The translations under genes were made by a program, and so were the position numbers. Source: Pseudomonas wenzhouensis (GTDB taxonomy: Bacteria > Pseudomonadota > Gammaproteobacteria > Pseudomonadales > Pseudomonadaceae). From it: a DNA stretch of 64,000 bases. How positions within the stretch are numbered: position 1 is the first letter of the stretch; each line of letters begins with the position of its first letter. Shown one piece after another: positions 27,475 through 36,413 of this stretch. The stretch covers positions 2,790,001-2,854,000 of the forward strand of contig NZ_CP072610.1 of NCBI RefSeq assembly GCF_021029445.1. The letters run 5' to 3'. The notes beneath the pieces are model-generated. The model made no database searches, was not told the DNA's origin, and worked only from the letters and a program-made list of their open reading frames with translations.

Positions 27475-29535
27475 ATGTCCCCTGCCCCCATCGCCCGCCA
27501 GGAAGCCGGCAACGACCCTTATCACTGGCTGGAAAACCGCGACAGCGAAGAGGTGCTGGCATACCTGCAGGCCGAGAACGCTTACCTGGAGACGGTGCTG
27601 GAACCGCAGCAGGCGTTGCGCGAGCAACTGTTCGAAGAAATCAAGGGGCGTATCCGCGAGACAGACCTGTCGCTGCCCACGCCCTGGGGCGACTATCTCT
27701 ACTACCAACGCACCACGGCCGGTGACGAGTATCCACGGCACTATCGCTGCCGCCGTCCTGCCGATGGTTCGCTGCAGGTCGACAGCGCCAGCGAAACGCT
27801 GCTGCTCGATCCCAACGAGCTGGCCGGCGGCGGCTTTCTTTCCGTAGGCGCCTTCAGCATCAGCCCCGACCAGCAGCGCCTGGCCTACAGCCTCGACAGC
27901 AACGGCGACGAAATCTACCGTCTGTTCGTCAAGGAATTGGGCAGCGGCCAGATCAGCGAACTGCCCTTCGACGACTGCGACGGCAGCATGACCTGGGCGA
28001 ATGATAGCCAGACGCTGTTCTTCACCGAACTGGACGACACCCACCGCCCCTACAAACTCTATCGTCACCGCCTCGGCGACGCCGCAGCCGAAGCGGTATT
28101 CGAAGAGGCAGATGGCCGTTTCTTCCTGCACTGCTACCGCTCCAGTTCCGAGCACCAGTTGATCCTGAAACTGGGCAGCAAGACCACCAGCGAAGTCTGG
28201 GTGCTGGACGCCCATAGCCCGCAAGACGCCTTCACCTGCCTGGCGCCCCGCGAGGAAAATCACGAGTACGACGTCGACCACGGCATGCTCGATGGCCACT
28301 GGTGCTGGCTGATTCGCAGCAACCAGAGCGGTATCAACTTTGCGCTGTACCGCGCCACTGAGTCGCAGCCGCAACGTCCGCACTGGCAGCAGATTCGCGC
28401 CCACGACCCGCGGGTGATGCTCGAAGGCGCCACGCTGAACCAGCGCGCCATCGTCCTGGCGCTGCGCGAAGGCGGTCTGCCGATCCTCGAAGTGCAGCCA
28501 CAGGGCGCTGAAGCCTATCGCGTGCAGTTGCCGGATGCCGCCTATAGCCTCTACGTGCAGGACAGCCTGGAGTTTCACAGCCCGGTGATTCGCCTGCGCT
28601 ACGAAGCGCTCAATCGCCCCGCGCAGATACGCCAGCTGGAACTGGCCAGCGGCGCGCAGCAGGTACTGAAGCAGACGCCCGTGGAAGGCCCGTTCGATGC
28701 CGATGCCTATGAAAGCCGTCGTCTCTGGGCCAGCGCTGCCGACAGCACGCAGATACCGATCAGCCTGGTGGCGCGGCGCGACGTGTTCGCCGCAGGAAAG
28801 CCTGCACCGCTCTATCTCTATGGTTACGGCGCCTACGGCGAGAGCCTTGACCCCTGGTTCTCCCACGCTCGCCTGAGCCTGCTCGATCGCGGTTTCGTCT
28901 TCGCCATCGCGCATGTGCGCGGCGGCGGCGAGATGGGCGAAGCCTGGTACCGTGCCGGCAAGCTTGCGCACAAGCAGAACAGCTTTGATGACTTCATCGC
29001 CAGCGCCGAACGCCTGATCGCCGAGGGCCTGACCACCCCCGCGCAACTGGCAATCAGCGGCGGCAGCGCCGGCGGCCTGCTGATCGGCGCCGTGCTCAAC
29101 CAGCGCCCCGAGCTGTTCGCTGCTGCCATCGCCGAAGTGCCCTTCGTCGATGTGCTCAACACCATGCTCAACCCGGATCTGCCGTTGACCGTGACCGAGT
29201 ACGACGAATGGGGCGACCCGAACCAGCCCGAGGTGTATGAACGCATCAAGGCCTACGCGCCTTACGAGAACGTACGCGTCCAGACTTACCCGCCCATCCT
29301 CGCCGTCGCCGGTTACAACGACAGCCGTGTGCAGTACTGGGAAGCTGCCAAATGGGTGGCCAGGCTGCGCCGCGAAAAGACCGATACCAATCTGCTATTA
29401 CTCAAGACCGACCTCGGTGTTGGCCATGGCGGCATGAGCGGACGTTATCAGGGCATCAGAGATGTGGCGCTGGAGTACGCGTTTCTGTTCCACGTACTGG
29501 GGGTCGCACACCCGCAGATGCAGCTTGGGCGTTGA
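27475..29535 (+). CDS. ptrB: Oligopeptidase B-like serine peptidase (family S9)
   Basis: The 686-residue cytoplasmic peptidase has the two S9 parts: an N-terminal beta-propeller and a C-terminal alpha/beta-hydrolase domain. The catalytic triad can be placed as Ser531 in GGSAGG, Asp616 in GYNDSRVQYW and His651 in GVGHGGMSGR. Oligopeptidase B cleaves short peptides after Arg or Lys, and acidic residues in the catalytic domain fit that preference, although a prolyl oligopeptidase cannot be excluded by eye. ATG 27475 (MSPAPIARQEAGNDPYHWLE) matches the family start. The long frame upstream to 27016 is not coding. Confidence 0.88.
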   Translation: MSPAPIARQEAGNDPYHWLENRDSEEVLAYLQAENAYLETVLEPQQALREQLFEEIKGRIRETDLSLPTPWGDYLYYQRTTAGDEYPRHYRCRRPADGSLQVDSASETLLLDPNELAGGGFLSVGAFSISPDQQRLAYSLDSNGDEIYRLFVKELGSGQISELPFDDCDGSMTWANDSQTLFFTELDDTHRPYKLYRHRLGDAAAEAVFEEADGRFFLHCYRSSSEHQLILKLGSKTTSEVWVLDAHSPQDAFTCLAPREENHEYDVDHGMLDGHWCWLIRSNQSGINFALYRATESQPQRPHWQQIRAHDPRVMLEGATLNQRAIVLALREGGLPILEVQPQGAEAYRVQLPDAAYSLYVQDSLEFHSPVIRLRYEALNRPAQIRQLELASGAQQVLKQTPVEGPFDADAYESRRLWASAADSTQIPISLVARRDVFAAGKPAPLYLYGYGAYGESLDPWFSHARLSLLDRGFVFAIAHVRGGGEMGEAWYRAGKLAHKQNSFDDFIASAERLIAEGLTTPAQLAISGGSAGGLLIGAVLNQRPELFAAAIAEVPFVDVLNTMLNPDLPLTVTEYDEWGDPNQPEVYERIKAYAPYENVRVQTYPPILAVAGYNDSRVQYWEAAKWVARLRREKTDTNLLLLKTDLGVGHGGMSGRYQGIRDVALEYAFLFHVLGVAHPQMQLGR

Positions 29536-29580
29536 CTCACCTGCATCGTGTTTCAAGCCGCTACTGCAATAATTCGACGA

Positions 29581-29895
29581 TCAGTCCTGCTGGCGTTGCC
29601 CTTCCAGCCCCTGGCTGTTGCGGCGTAACTGCTCATCCAGTTGCGGAATCGGCTGATCACGGGTGGACTTGGGCGCCGCACCGGGCAGAGCCTGCCCCTG
29701 GGGCGGCGGCAAGAGGGGCGCCGATCCCTGGCGCTTGATCGTATTGGGCATGGACGGCTGAGCGTAAGGCTGTGGCGTCGCAGTACCCGGTGAGCCGGGC
29801 TGCACAGCAGAAGGCATGCGTATCGGTTCCTGTGCCCAGGCCAGATTGACAGGGCTGGTGGCCAGTACCATTACGGCGAACAGAGGCAAGCGCAT
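29581..29895 (-). CDS. Secreted proline/glutamine-rich small protein
   Basis: The 104-residue product has a classic signal peptide (MRLPLFAVMVLATSPVNLAWA, cleavage probably after AWA). The rest is a low-complexity chain rich in Pro, Gln and Ala (VQPGSPGTATPQPYAQPSMP, then LLPPPQGQALPGAAP). It has no recognisable domain and is probably disordered in the periplasm. AGGAG lies at good spacing before the ATG at 29895. The gene converges with ptrB across 45 bases and is divergent from yajD. Unknown function. Confidence 0.72.
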   Translation of the reverse strand: MRLPLFAVMVLATSPVNLAWAQEPIRMPSAVQPGSPGTATPQPYAQPSMPNTIKRQGSAPLLPPPQGQALPGAAPKSTRDQPIPQLDEQLRRNSQGLEGQRQQD

Positions 29896-29979
29896 GACAG
29901 GTCTCCTGTGCTGCAGGCTTTCGTTCTATTCTGGCAACATATCCAGTCAAGCGTTCACCTCCCGATAACAGGTTCTGTC

Positions 29980-30321
29980 ATGAGCACCAGCAACAACCGC
30001 TACTACCTGTCCGCCCAGGCCGAAGAAGGCTACCGGCAGAAAGCGCTGAAAATGTACCCACACGTCTGCGGCCGCTGCGCCCGCGAGTTCTCCGGCAAGC
30101 GCCTGAGCGAACTGACCGTGCATCACCGCGATCACAACCACCACAACAACCCGGCCGATGGTTCCAACTGGGAGCTGCTGTGCCTGTTCTGTCATGACAA
30201 CGAACACTCGCGCTACACCGACCAGCAGTATTTCGCCGAAGGCTCCACCGCCAGCCCGCAGGCTGCCAAATCGACCTACAAGGCCTTTGGCGATCTGGCC
30301 AGCCTGTTGAAAAAGGACTAG
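29980..30321 (+). CDS. yajD: YajD-family HNH nuclease
   Basis: The 113-residue protein contains zinc-finger cysteines (HVCGRCAREF and LLCLFCHDNEH) framing the HNH core LTVHHRDHNHHNNPADGSNWE. The two-Cys-pair plus HNH layout and small size match E. coli YajD, a stand-alone HNH endonuclease of unknown biological target. ATG 29980 (MSTSNNRYYLSAQAEEG) was selected over the frame back to 29908. It sits 47 bases before a predicted RNA methyltransferase gene on the same strand. Confidence 0.9.
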   Translation: MSTSNNRYYLSAQAEEGYRQKALKMYPHVCGRCAREFSGKRLSELTVHHRDHNHHNNPADGSNWELLCLFCHDNEHSRYTDQQYFAEGSTASPQAAKSTYKAFGDLASLLKKD

Positions 30322-30368
30322 GGCGGGGCGCTCGGCACCGTATAATCGGCGCTTTTGCGAGTGCCACC

Positions 30369-30839
30369 GTGGCCAACAAACGATACGCCTGCATCGGCCT
30401 GTTCAACCCGAAATCACCGGAAAACGTCGGTTCCATCATGCGGGCGGCGGGCTGCTACGGCGTCAGCTCGGTGTTCTACACCGGCACCCGCTACGACCGC
30501 GCCAGGGATTTCATCACCGACACCAAGAAGGTTCACCAGGATATCCCGCTGATCAATATCGACGATCTGCGCAAGATCCTGCCGCTGGGCTGCACACCGG
30601 TGGCGGTGGAACTGGTCGATGATGCCCGCGCCCTGCCCGCCTATACCCATCCCGACCGGGCGCTGTACATCTTCGGCCCGGAGGACGGCTCACTGCAGCA
30701 GGAGATTCTCGACTGGTGCGCGGGTGAAGTGGTGTATATCCCGACCCAGGGCTGCATGAACCTGGCCGCGACGGTCAACGTGGTGCTCTATGACCGCCTG
30801 GCCAAGGGTAACAACACCCGCTCCGGCCCCCGGTTCTGA
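30369..30839 (+). CDS. SPOUT-superfamily RNA 2'-O-methyltransferase (TrmH-like)
   Basis: The 156-residue protein is a compact SpoU/TrmH methyltransferase. Motif 1 is FNPKSPENVGSIMRAAGCYG, motif 2 LYIFGPEDGSL and motif 3 IPTQGCMNLAATVNVVLYD, which together form the S-adenosylmethionine trefoil knot. It lacks the extra RNA-binding extensions of RlmB. The modified RNA is unknown; TrmL, which acts on tRNA wobble bases, is the closest small relative. The start is GTG 30369 (read as MANKRYACIGLF), as no ATG is available at the family N-terminus. Confidence 0.9.
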   Translation: MANKRYACIGLFNPKSPENVGSIMRAAGCYGVSSVFYTGTRYDRARDFITDTKKVHQDIPLINIDDLRKILPLGCTPVAVELVDDARALPAYTHPDRALYIFGPEDGSLQQEILDWCAGEVVYIPTQGCMNLAATVNVVLYDRLAKGNNTRSGPRF

Positions 30840-30854
30840 GTCAAGCGCTAGCGT

Positions 30855-32081
30855 TCAGCGCAGCAACCGCGTATCCAGGGTCTTCGACGGGCCGCCAATG
30901 ACGTTCTCGGTGATGTCGATGAAGTCCTTAGTGCTGACTCGATCCAGCCGCATCAGGCCACGGGTCACGTCATCCAGGGACAGGTTGCCCTTGTCCTTGG
31001 TCTTCTGCCGAATTTCCCGATCCAGCTCCTGCAGCAGCAGCACCGCACGGGCGGTGACGGGGCCGCTGGCATTGTCGGTGCGCAGGCTGCTGACCGGCTT
31101 GCTCCAGCGAATCAGCTGCTCACGGATCTTCTGGTAACGATCCTCGCTGATACCACCAGCGCGGCGCATCAGCTCGATGGCGTAATACTCGGCCAGGCCT
31201 TCGGCGATCCAGTCACTGCGATCACGCCCATAGATACGACCGAATACATGCACCAGTTCGTGCACCAGTGAGCTGGTGCCATTCTCACTGACCAACGGGC
31301 GGTCGGCGTGCATGTAGTAGGAATTGGCCGCCGACAGGCCGCCGCGCCACATCGGATCACCAGCGCCGACGATCAGCAGTTTGTCCGGGTCGCGCGGGAA
31401 CACCTGCTGCAGCTGCGGCCAGACGAAGGTGAGGAAGGTCATGATGTCCATGCGCCGCATGCCCTCGCCGATCGGCGCGGAGATGGCGACCTCGGTATCG
31501 CCCAGGCGGGTGCGACGAGTGCCCAGCTTGCCAGCGAGCATCCAGCCGGTGGGACGGTCGAACTTGCGCTGCGGGTTATCGATGCGGAAACGGTTCTTGC
31601 CGATACGCGGCCAACCGGTCTCCACGCTCTTCCAGCCCTTGGGCAGCTCGAACTGCAGGCGCGCGACCAGCTCGGTCTTGTTCTGCTGGTCGAGTTTGGC
31701 CGCAGGAATCAGGTCGTCGCCCCTGAACAACGCCCAGTCCTCGGTCATCCTGGCGTCATAGCGCCCCGGCTTGCGTTCACTGTCGATCAGCACCCGATAG
31801 CTCAACACGCTCTTGCCTTCGCCTGGCTGCCACTTGCCGCGCTGCGGGGTTTCCTGCAACCACTGGCCGTCGGCCTTGAAATCGCTGAAGCGTTCGTCCT
31901 CGCCCAGATTGAAATCGAGGCTGCGCACGTACTCGCCCTTCTCCAGGGTGATACTGACTTCAGCCTGATTGCTTTCGGGTAGAAAACGCACGTGATAATC
32001 CAGATCGACCTTCTGCGTAGCAGCGAAGGCCGGCAGGCTCAGAAGCAGCAAAGACGAGAACAACGGCAAGCGAAGGGACAT
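30855..32081 (-). CDS. Exported gluzincin-like metallopeptidase (M61-like)
   Basis: The 408-residue protein has a signal peptide (SLRLPLFSSLLLLSLPAFA). A beta-rich N-terminal half follows, and a C-terminal domain carries the zinc motif HELVH at residues 274-278. Glu294 and Glu298 in WIAEGLAEYYA are candidate third ligands, the gluzincin arrangement seen in M1 and M61 peptidases. The substrate is unknown; it should act in the periplasm. ATG 32081 was chosen to put the signal peptide first; the frame to 32186 adds unsupported residues. It converges with the methyltransferase gene and follows ycgN at 101 bases. Confidence 0.78.
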   Translation of the reverse strand: MSLRLPLFSSLLLLSLPAFAATQKVDLDYHVRFLPESNQAEVSITLEKGEYVRSLDFNLGEDERFSDFKADGQWLQETPQRGKWQPGEGKSVLSYRVLIDSERKPGRYDARMTEDWALFRGDDLIPAAKLDQQNKTELVARLQFELPKGWKSVETGWPRIGKNRFRIDNPQRKFDRPTGWMLAGKLGTRRTRLGDTEVAISAPIGEGMRRMDIMTFLTFVWPQLQQVFPRDPDKLLIVGAGDPMWRGGLSAANSYYMHADRPLVSENGTSSLVHELVHVFGRIYGRDRSDWIAEGLAEYYAIELMRRAGGISEDRYQKIREQLIRWSKPVSSLRTDNASGPVTARAVLLLQELDREIRQKTKDKGNLSLDDVTRGLMRLDRVSTKDFIDITENVIGGPSKTLDTRLLR

Positions 32082-32182
32082 CGAGCGAAACTCCTGATGC
32101 GGGACATGGCGGCATATGACCGCCGCGCCAGAGGGCAAATTCCGTGGGCACGCGACAGATTTGCCACGAAGCCGCGTGGCAA

Positions 32183-32632
32183 TCAACCTGCGCGGAAAAT
32201 AAGATGATCTTCCCAGTCGTCTTCGGCCACGCTGTTTTCACTGAGCATGCGCCCCGACTGGGAAATGCGCTCAGCGTGCACAGCCTCCGGATCGCCTGAG
32301 ACAAGATGGTGCCAATGTGGCAAGTCCTTGCCTTCGCTGACCAGGCGGTAAGCGCAGGTCGGCGGCAGCCAGCGAAACTGGTCGGCTTGCGCCGGGGTGA
32401 GCTGAATGCAGTCAGGCACATGCTTGACCCGATTGGGATAATCGCTGCAGCGACAGGTCTGCAGATCCAGCAGCTTGCAGGCGATGCGCGTGTAGTAGAC
32501 GGCGCCGTCGTCCTCATCTTCGAGCTTCTGCAGGCAGCACAGGCCACAGCCGTCGCACAGCGACTCCCATTCGCCCGAGTCGAGCTGGGCGAGGGTCTTG
32601 CGCTTCCAGAAGGGTTCGAGGTCGGCGGCCAT
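32183..32632 (-). CDS. YcgN-family (UPF0260) cysteine-cluster protein
   Basis: The 149-residue protein begins [15 protein letters not shown] and contains [34 protein letters not shown] and PDCIQLTP. These are the conserved cysteines of UPF0260, thought to bind a metal or Fe-S cluster. [20 protein letters not shown] is a further family signature. Function unknown. It is on the minus strand between the dehydrogenase and the peptidase-like gene. The family assignment is secure from several motifs. Confidence 0.92.
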   Translation of the reverse strand: MAADLEPFWKRKTLAQLDSGEWESLCDGCGLCCLQKLEDEDDGAVYYTRIACKLLDLQTCRCSDYPNRVKHVPDCIQLTPAQADQFRWLPPTCAYRLVSEGKDLPHWHHLVSGDPEAVHAERISQSGRMLSENSVAEDDWEDHLIFRAG

Positions 32633-32716
32633 GGCTACAGTATGGACTCAGGCGGAAAAGGCGCGGCAGTCTAGCGTGGGTGCAATGCAGGGCCAAGTGG
32701 CGCGGGCCCGACGACC

Positions 32717-33649
32717 TCAGTAACCACGGGCGAAATCCACCTCACCGCGCAACGCCTCTCCAGCTTGCCAGCGCCTCAGGTTGTCGATGAACAGCTCGCT
32801 CATCAGCGCCGGGTCGGTGGGTGCCGAGCTGTGACCGGTGAGCAGCAAACGCGGCGCCGTCCAGAACGCATGACCGATCGGCAGCGGCTCTTCACGGCAG
32901 ACATCGATCACCGCGCCAGCCAGTTTGTTCTGCTCAAGCGCGGCGACCAGGTCGACATCGACCACGGCAACGCCACGACCGGCATTGATCAGCACGGCAT
33001 CCTGGCGAAAGTGGGCAAGCAGCTGGGCATCGTACAGATCACGTGTAGCCGGCGTATCCGGCAGCAGATTGACCACGTAATCGGCCCAGGCGACCAGCTG
33101 CGGCAGTTGATCCATTGCCACCACGTCGAGAAACGGCGCCTGCTCACGCGCCTGACTGGCGACACCACGCAGCTCCACGCCGAAGGGTTGGAGAAACTCG
33201 GCGACGGCCTGACCGATATCGCCGCAACCGACCACCAACACCCGGCGCCCGCGCAGGCTGCGCGACAGGCGGTGATCCCAACGCTGCTCGACCTGCGCCG
33301 CCAGGCGGGCGAACAGGCGCCGCTCGTGGGCCAGCATATGGCCGAGCACGTATTCGGCCATCACTTGACCGAAGATGCCGACAGCGCGGGTCAGGCGGTA
33401 ATCACGCGGCAATCCATGGGCCAGCAACGGCGTGATACCGGCCCAGGTCGACTGCAACCACTGTGGGCGCACACCTTGGCGCAGCAAGGGTGCGAGCAGA
33501 TCGGGTTGCCCCAGCCAGACGTCGCAATCATCGGCCAGCGCATGCAGCGCTTCGGGCTGTGCGCCGGCTACCAGTTGCAGTGCCGGACAGGCCATGCGGA
33601 TGCGCTCGGCATAGCGTGCGTGATCATCCTCGGCGATCAGCAGGCGCAT
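32717..33649 (-). CDS. D-2-hydroxyacid dehydrogenase (GhrA-like)
   Basis: The 310-residue NAD(P)-dependent enzyme has the Rossmann glycine motif VVGCGDIGQAV. Catalytic Arg is in INAGRGVAVVD, Glu in DVCREEPLP and His in LTGHSSAP. GhrA-type enzymes reduce glyoxylate and hydroxypyruvate; the substrate here is inferred from that similarity only. It starts three bases after the YcgL stop, and rnd, ycgL and this gene look like a single minus-strand transcript. Confidence 0.88.
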   Translation of the reverse strand: MRLLIAEDDHARYAERIRMACPALQLVAGAQPEALHALADDCDVWLGQPDLLAPLLRQGVRPQWLQSTWAGITPLLAHGLPRDYRLTRAVGIFGQVMAEYVLGHMLAHERRLFARLAAQVEQRWDHRLSRSLRGRRVLVVGCGDIGQAVAEFLQPFGVELRGVASQAREQAPFLDVVAMDQLPQLVAWADYVVNLLPDTPATRDLYDAQLLAHFRQDAVLINAGRGVAVVDVDLVAALEQNKLAGAVIDVCREEPLPIGHAFWTAPRLLLTGHSSAPTDPALMSELFIDNLRRWQAGEALRGEVDFARGY

Positions 33650-33652
33650 CGT

Positions 33653-33946
33653 TTACACCGGGTCGTTGCGGCGCAGCAGCTCGTCGGGCAGATGCTGGAT
33701 GTATTCCTCCTCGGGCGGCGGCATCTGCAGGTGATAACCCTGTTTCTCGAGATTCTCCAGCACCAGGCTGATGTCCTCGCGAGCCAACTGACGCTCCGGG
33801 CTGAGCACCAGATCGAAGGCATGCGCGGGCGGGCCGAACACCGCGAGCAGCCCTTCGGGCACTCGGGTCAGCGCCTCGGCCTTGAGCACGTAGAGGTACA
33901 TCTCGTTCTTGCGCGGGCTTTTGTAGATGGAACAGATGCGTTTCAC
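33653..33946 (-). CDS. YcgL-domain protein
   Basis: The 97-residue protein opens [20 protein letters not shown] and contains the family segment [19 protein letters not shown] and [20 protein letters not shown]. YcgL domains are small alpha/beta folds of unknown function, repeatedly found beside rnd. Its ATG overlaps the rnd stop by four bases, so translation is coupled to RNase D. The conserved association suggests an RNA-related role, which is inference. Confidence 0.92.
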   Translation of the reverse strand: MKRICSIYKSPRKNEMYLYVLKAEALTRVPEGLLAVFGPPAHAFDLVLSPERQLAREDISLVLENLEKQGYHLQMPPPEEEYIQHLPDELLRRNDPV

Positions 33947-35076
33947 GCGGATTCTCCTTCGGCGGCCAGGCAGTCAAGCAAAGCCTGGCCCATCAGCTCC
34001 CGGCGCCAGCCGCGCAGGGAGTCGGGCAATTGATAAGGGCCATGCGGATAACCGCTTTTGAGCAAGGCTTCCAGGGTTTTCTTGCGCAGCATCAGCTCCG
34101 GCACGATATCCAGCCGCTCACCCTCGCGCTGGCCGACGGCGCGCAGCTTCTTGAGCAGCGTCGAGGCCTCGAGCGGCAACGGCTCGGGCAGGGCTTCAGG
34201 CCATTGCGCAGGCGGCAGCGCTGCAGCCTCGCGGATCAGTTGCAGCAGGGTTTCGCCATCCTGACGCACGGTTTTCGGATGCATGTCCTCGATACGCGCC
34301 AACGCCACCAGATTGTCCGGCTGGGTGCGCGCCAGCGGCCACAGCGAGTGCTCACGCAGCACGCGGTTGCGCGGCTGATTGCGCGCCCGCGCCTCACGCT
34401 CGCGCCAGGCGCACAGGGCGCGCAACACAGCTTGTTGCTGGCGCGACAGTTTCCAGGCCAGCTTGGCCTCTCGCCAGGCGTCTTCCGGGGCAATCTCGCG
34501 GCCCAGATTGGCCACCAGCTCGGCGCCGTCTTCAATAATCCACTCGACCTTCTGCGGCGCCAGACGCGCCATCAATGCGCGGTATACCTCGACCAGATGC
34601 AGCACATCCTCGGCGGCGTAACGCACCTGCAGCTCGGACAGCGGCCGCTGCAACCAGTCGGAGCGGGTTTCGCCCTTGGGCAGCTCGATATCGAGCAAGG
34701 CCTGCACCAGACGCGAGTAGCCCATGGAGAAACCAAGATTGAGATAGCCAGCCGCCAGTTGCGTATCGAACAGCGGCGTCGGCAGGCTGCCGGTCAGGCG
34801 CAGGAAGACCTCCAGGTCCTCACTGCACGAATGCAGCACCTTGACCACATTCGGCGCTTCGAGCAGCGCAGCAAAAGGTTGCCAGTCGCCAATGCGCAAG
34901 GGGTCGATCAGATAGGCACCCTCGCCAGCGCTGACCTGCAGCAATCCGGCAATCGGGTAGAAGGTGTCGACGCGCATGAACTCAGTGTCCAGGGCGACGA
35001 ATGGCTGCGCCTGCCAGGCGGCGCAATACTCGGCCAGGCTGGCGTCGTCGAGAATCCAGTGAATGTCGTTAGCCAC
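33943..35076 (-). CDS. rnd: Ribonuclease D
   Basis: RNase D trims tRNA 3' ends as a 3'-5' exoribonuclease. The 377-residue protein has the DEDD exonuclease motifs: Exo [17 protein letters not shown], Exo II with DLEVFLRL and DTQLAAGYL, and Exo III in [15 protein letters not shown]. The HRDC domains follow, and the length is the family norm. It is the first gene of the minus-strand group with ycgL and the dehydrogenase. The SMP-30-like gene is divergent, 127 bases away. Confidence 0.95.
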   Translation of the reverse strand: MANDIHWILDDASLAEYCAAWQAQPFVALDTEFMRVDTFYPIAGLLQVSAGEGAYLIDPLRIGDWQPFAALLEAPNVVKVLHSCSEDLEVFLRLTGSLPTPLFDTQLAAGYLNLGFSMGYSRLVQALLDIELPKGETRSDWLQRPLSELQVRYAAEDVLHLVEVYRALMARLAPQKVEWIIEDGAELVANLGREIAPEDAWREAKLAWKLSRQQQAVLRALCAWREREARARNQPRNRVLREHSLWPLARTQPDNLVALARIEDMHPKTVRQDGETLLQLIREAAALPPAQWPEALPEPLPLEASTLLKKLRAVGQREGERLDIVPELMLRKKTLEALLKSGYPHGPYQLPDSLRGWRRELMGQALLDCLAAEGESA

Positions 35077-35203
35077 GCGGCTCTCCCGTCTAGAATGCCG
35101 CGCAGTATATATGCCCGGGCCGATGCACGGGGCGCGGCCTGCCGTCGATCAACGGAACTGTGTAATCTGTGCCGCGCACCACCTCCGAAACGGACACACG
35201 ATA

Positions 35204-36268
35204 ATGCTGAGGAAACTGCTTGCCCTGCTCGTCGTACTGCTGGCCGCAGCAGCCGGTTACCTGGCCCTGACCCCGAGCCCAATCGACCCGTTGCCCTGGG
35301 ATGCCGCGCCTGCCCCGGCGATGACCGGTGTGCTGGAGCCCAACGACACCCTGATGAAGGCCGAGCTGTTGGCGCGCGGTCAGGTGCATGGCCCGGAAGA
35401 CACCGCTGTCGACAGCCAGGGCCGGGTCTATACCGGCTTGCACGATGGCCGCATCGTCCGCGTGCTGGCAGACGACAGCCTGGAAACCTTCGCCGATACC
35501 GGTGGCCGTCCGCTGGGCATGAACTTCGACGCCAGTGGTCACCTGATCGTCGCCGACGCCTACAAGGGTCTGTTGAGCATCGACCCGCAAGGTGCGATCA
35601 AGGTGCTGAGCACAGAAGCTGAAGGTTTGCGTTTCGCCTTCACCGATGATCTGGATATTGCCAGCGATGGCACCATCTACTTCAGCGACGCCTCCTCACG
35701 CTTCCAGCAGCCGGACTATCTGCTCGACCTGCTCGAAGCGCGTCCGCATGGGCGCCTGCTCAGCTATGACCCGGCCAGCGGCGAAACCCGCGTATTGCTG
35801 AAAGACCTGTATTTCGCCAACGGCGTGGCGCTGTCGGCGAACGAGGACTTCATACTGGTTAACGAGACCTATCGCTATCGCATTACCCGCTACTGGCTCA
35901 AGGGTGACAAGGCCGGCCAGCACGACATCTTCATCGACAACCTGCCGGGCCTGCCGGACAACCTGCAGGGCGACCGCAACGGCACCTTCTGGGTCGCGCT
36001 GCCGACCCCGCGCAAGGCCGACGCCGACTTTCTCCATCGCCACCCCTGGCTCAAGGCGCAACTGGCCAAACTGCCGCGCGCGCTGTGGCCGAAAGCAATC
36101 CCTTATGGCTTCGCCATCGCCCTCAACGAGAACGGCGAGATCGTCCGCAGCCTGCATGACACCAGCGGCACGCACCTGCGCATGGTCACCTCGGTGAAGC
36201 CGGTAGGCGACTACCTGTACTTCGGCAGCCTGGACAACGACCGTATCGGCAAACTGCAGATTCACTGA
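35204..36268 (+). CDS. SMP-30/gluconolactonase-like, strictosidine synthase-like beta-propeller protein
   Basis: The 354-residue protein starts with a hydrophobic N-terminal helix (MLRKLLALLVVLLAAAAGYL), probably a membrane anchor or signal. Its body shows the repeated blades of a six-bladed propeller, for example GPEDTAVDSQGRVYTGLHDG and FTDDLDIASDGTIYFSDAS. FANGVALSANEDFILVNET is the strictosidine-synthase-like blade. Family members are calcium-dependent lactonases or esterases. No substrate can be named. ATG 35204 gives the anchor at the start; upstream in-frame Met codons overlap the divergent rnd promoter. Confidence 0.85.
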   Translation: MLRKLLALLVVLLAAAAGYLALTPSPIDPLPWDAAPAPAMTGVLEPNDTLMKAELLARGQVHGPEDTAVDSQGRVYTGLHDGRIVRVLADDSLETFADTGGRPLGMNFDASGHLIVADAYKGLLSIDPQGAIKVLSTEAEGLRFAFTDDLDIASDGTIYFSDASSRFQQPDYLLDLLEARPHGRLLSYDPASGETRVLLKDLYFANGVALSANEDFILVNETYRYRITRYWLKGDKAGQHDIFIDNLPGLPDNLQGDRNGTFWVALPTPRKADADFLHRHPWLKAQLAKLPRALWPKAIPYGFAIALNENGEIVRSLHDTSGTHLRMVTSVKPVGDYLYFGSLDNDRIGKLQIH

Positions 36269-36332
36269 GACGAGATGCCACCGGCGAATGACAGCAAAAA
36301 GACAGAGCGGCCATTCGCGGTGGTGCGCCAAG

Positions 36333-36396
36333 TTGGTGGGCTGAAGTGGATCGCCGCCCGGCCCACCCTACGGTAGGGTGGGCTTCAGCCCACCAA
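36333..36396. repeat. Nested inverted repeats (GGTGGGCTGAAG type)
   Basis: Outer arms TTGGTGGGCTGAAG (36333-36346) and CTTCAGCCCACCAA (36383-36396) are perfect 14-base complements. An inner palindrome GCCCACCCTAC-G-GTAGGGTGGGC occupies 36361-36383. The two hairpins share bases, so only one can form at a time. It lies between two convergent gene ends and looks like an intergenic Pseudomonas repeat, possibly used as a terminator. Confidence 0.8.
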
Positions 36397-36413
36397 ATCG
36401 AAAGACTGCAGGC

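Noticed and set aside
26896..29046. 716-codon minus-strand frame opposite ptrB
   Set aside because: Only its last 156 codons (from 27366) look real. The rest mirrors the ptrB coding sequence.
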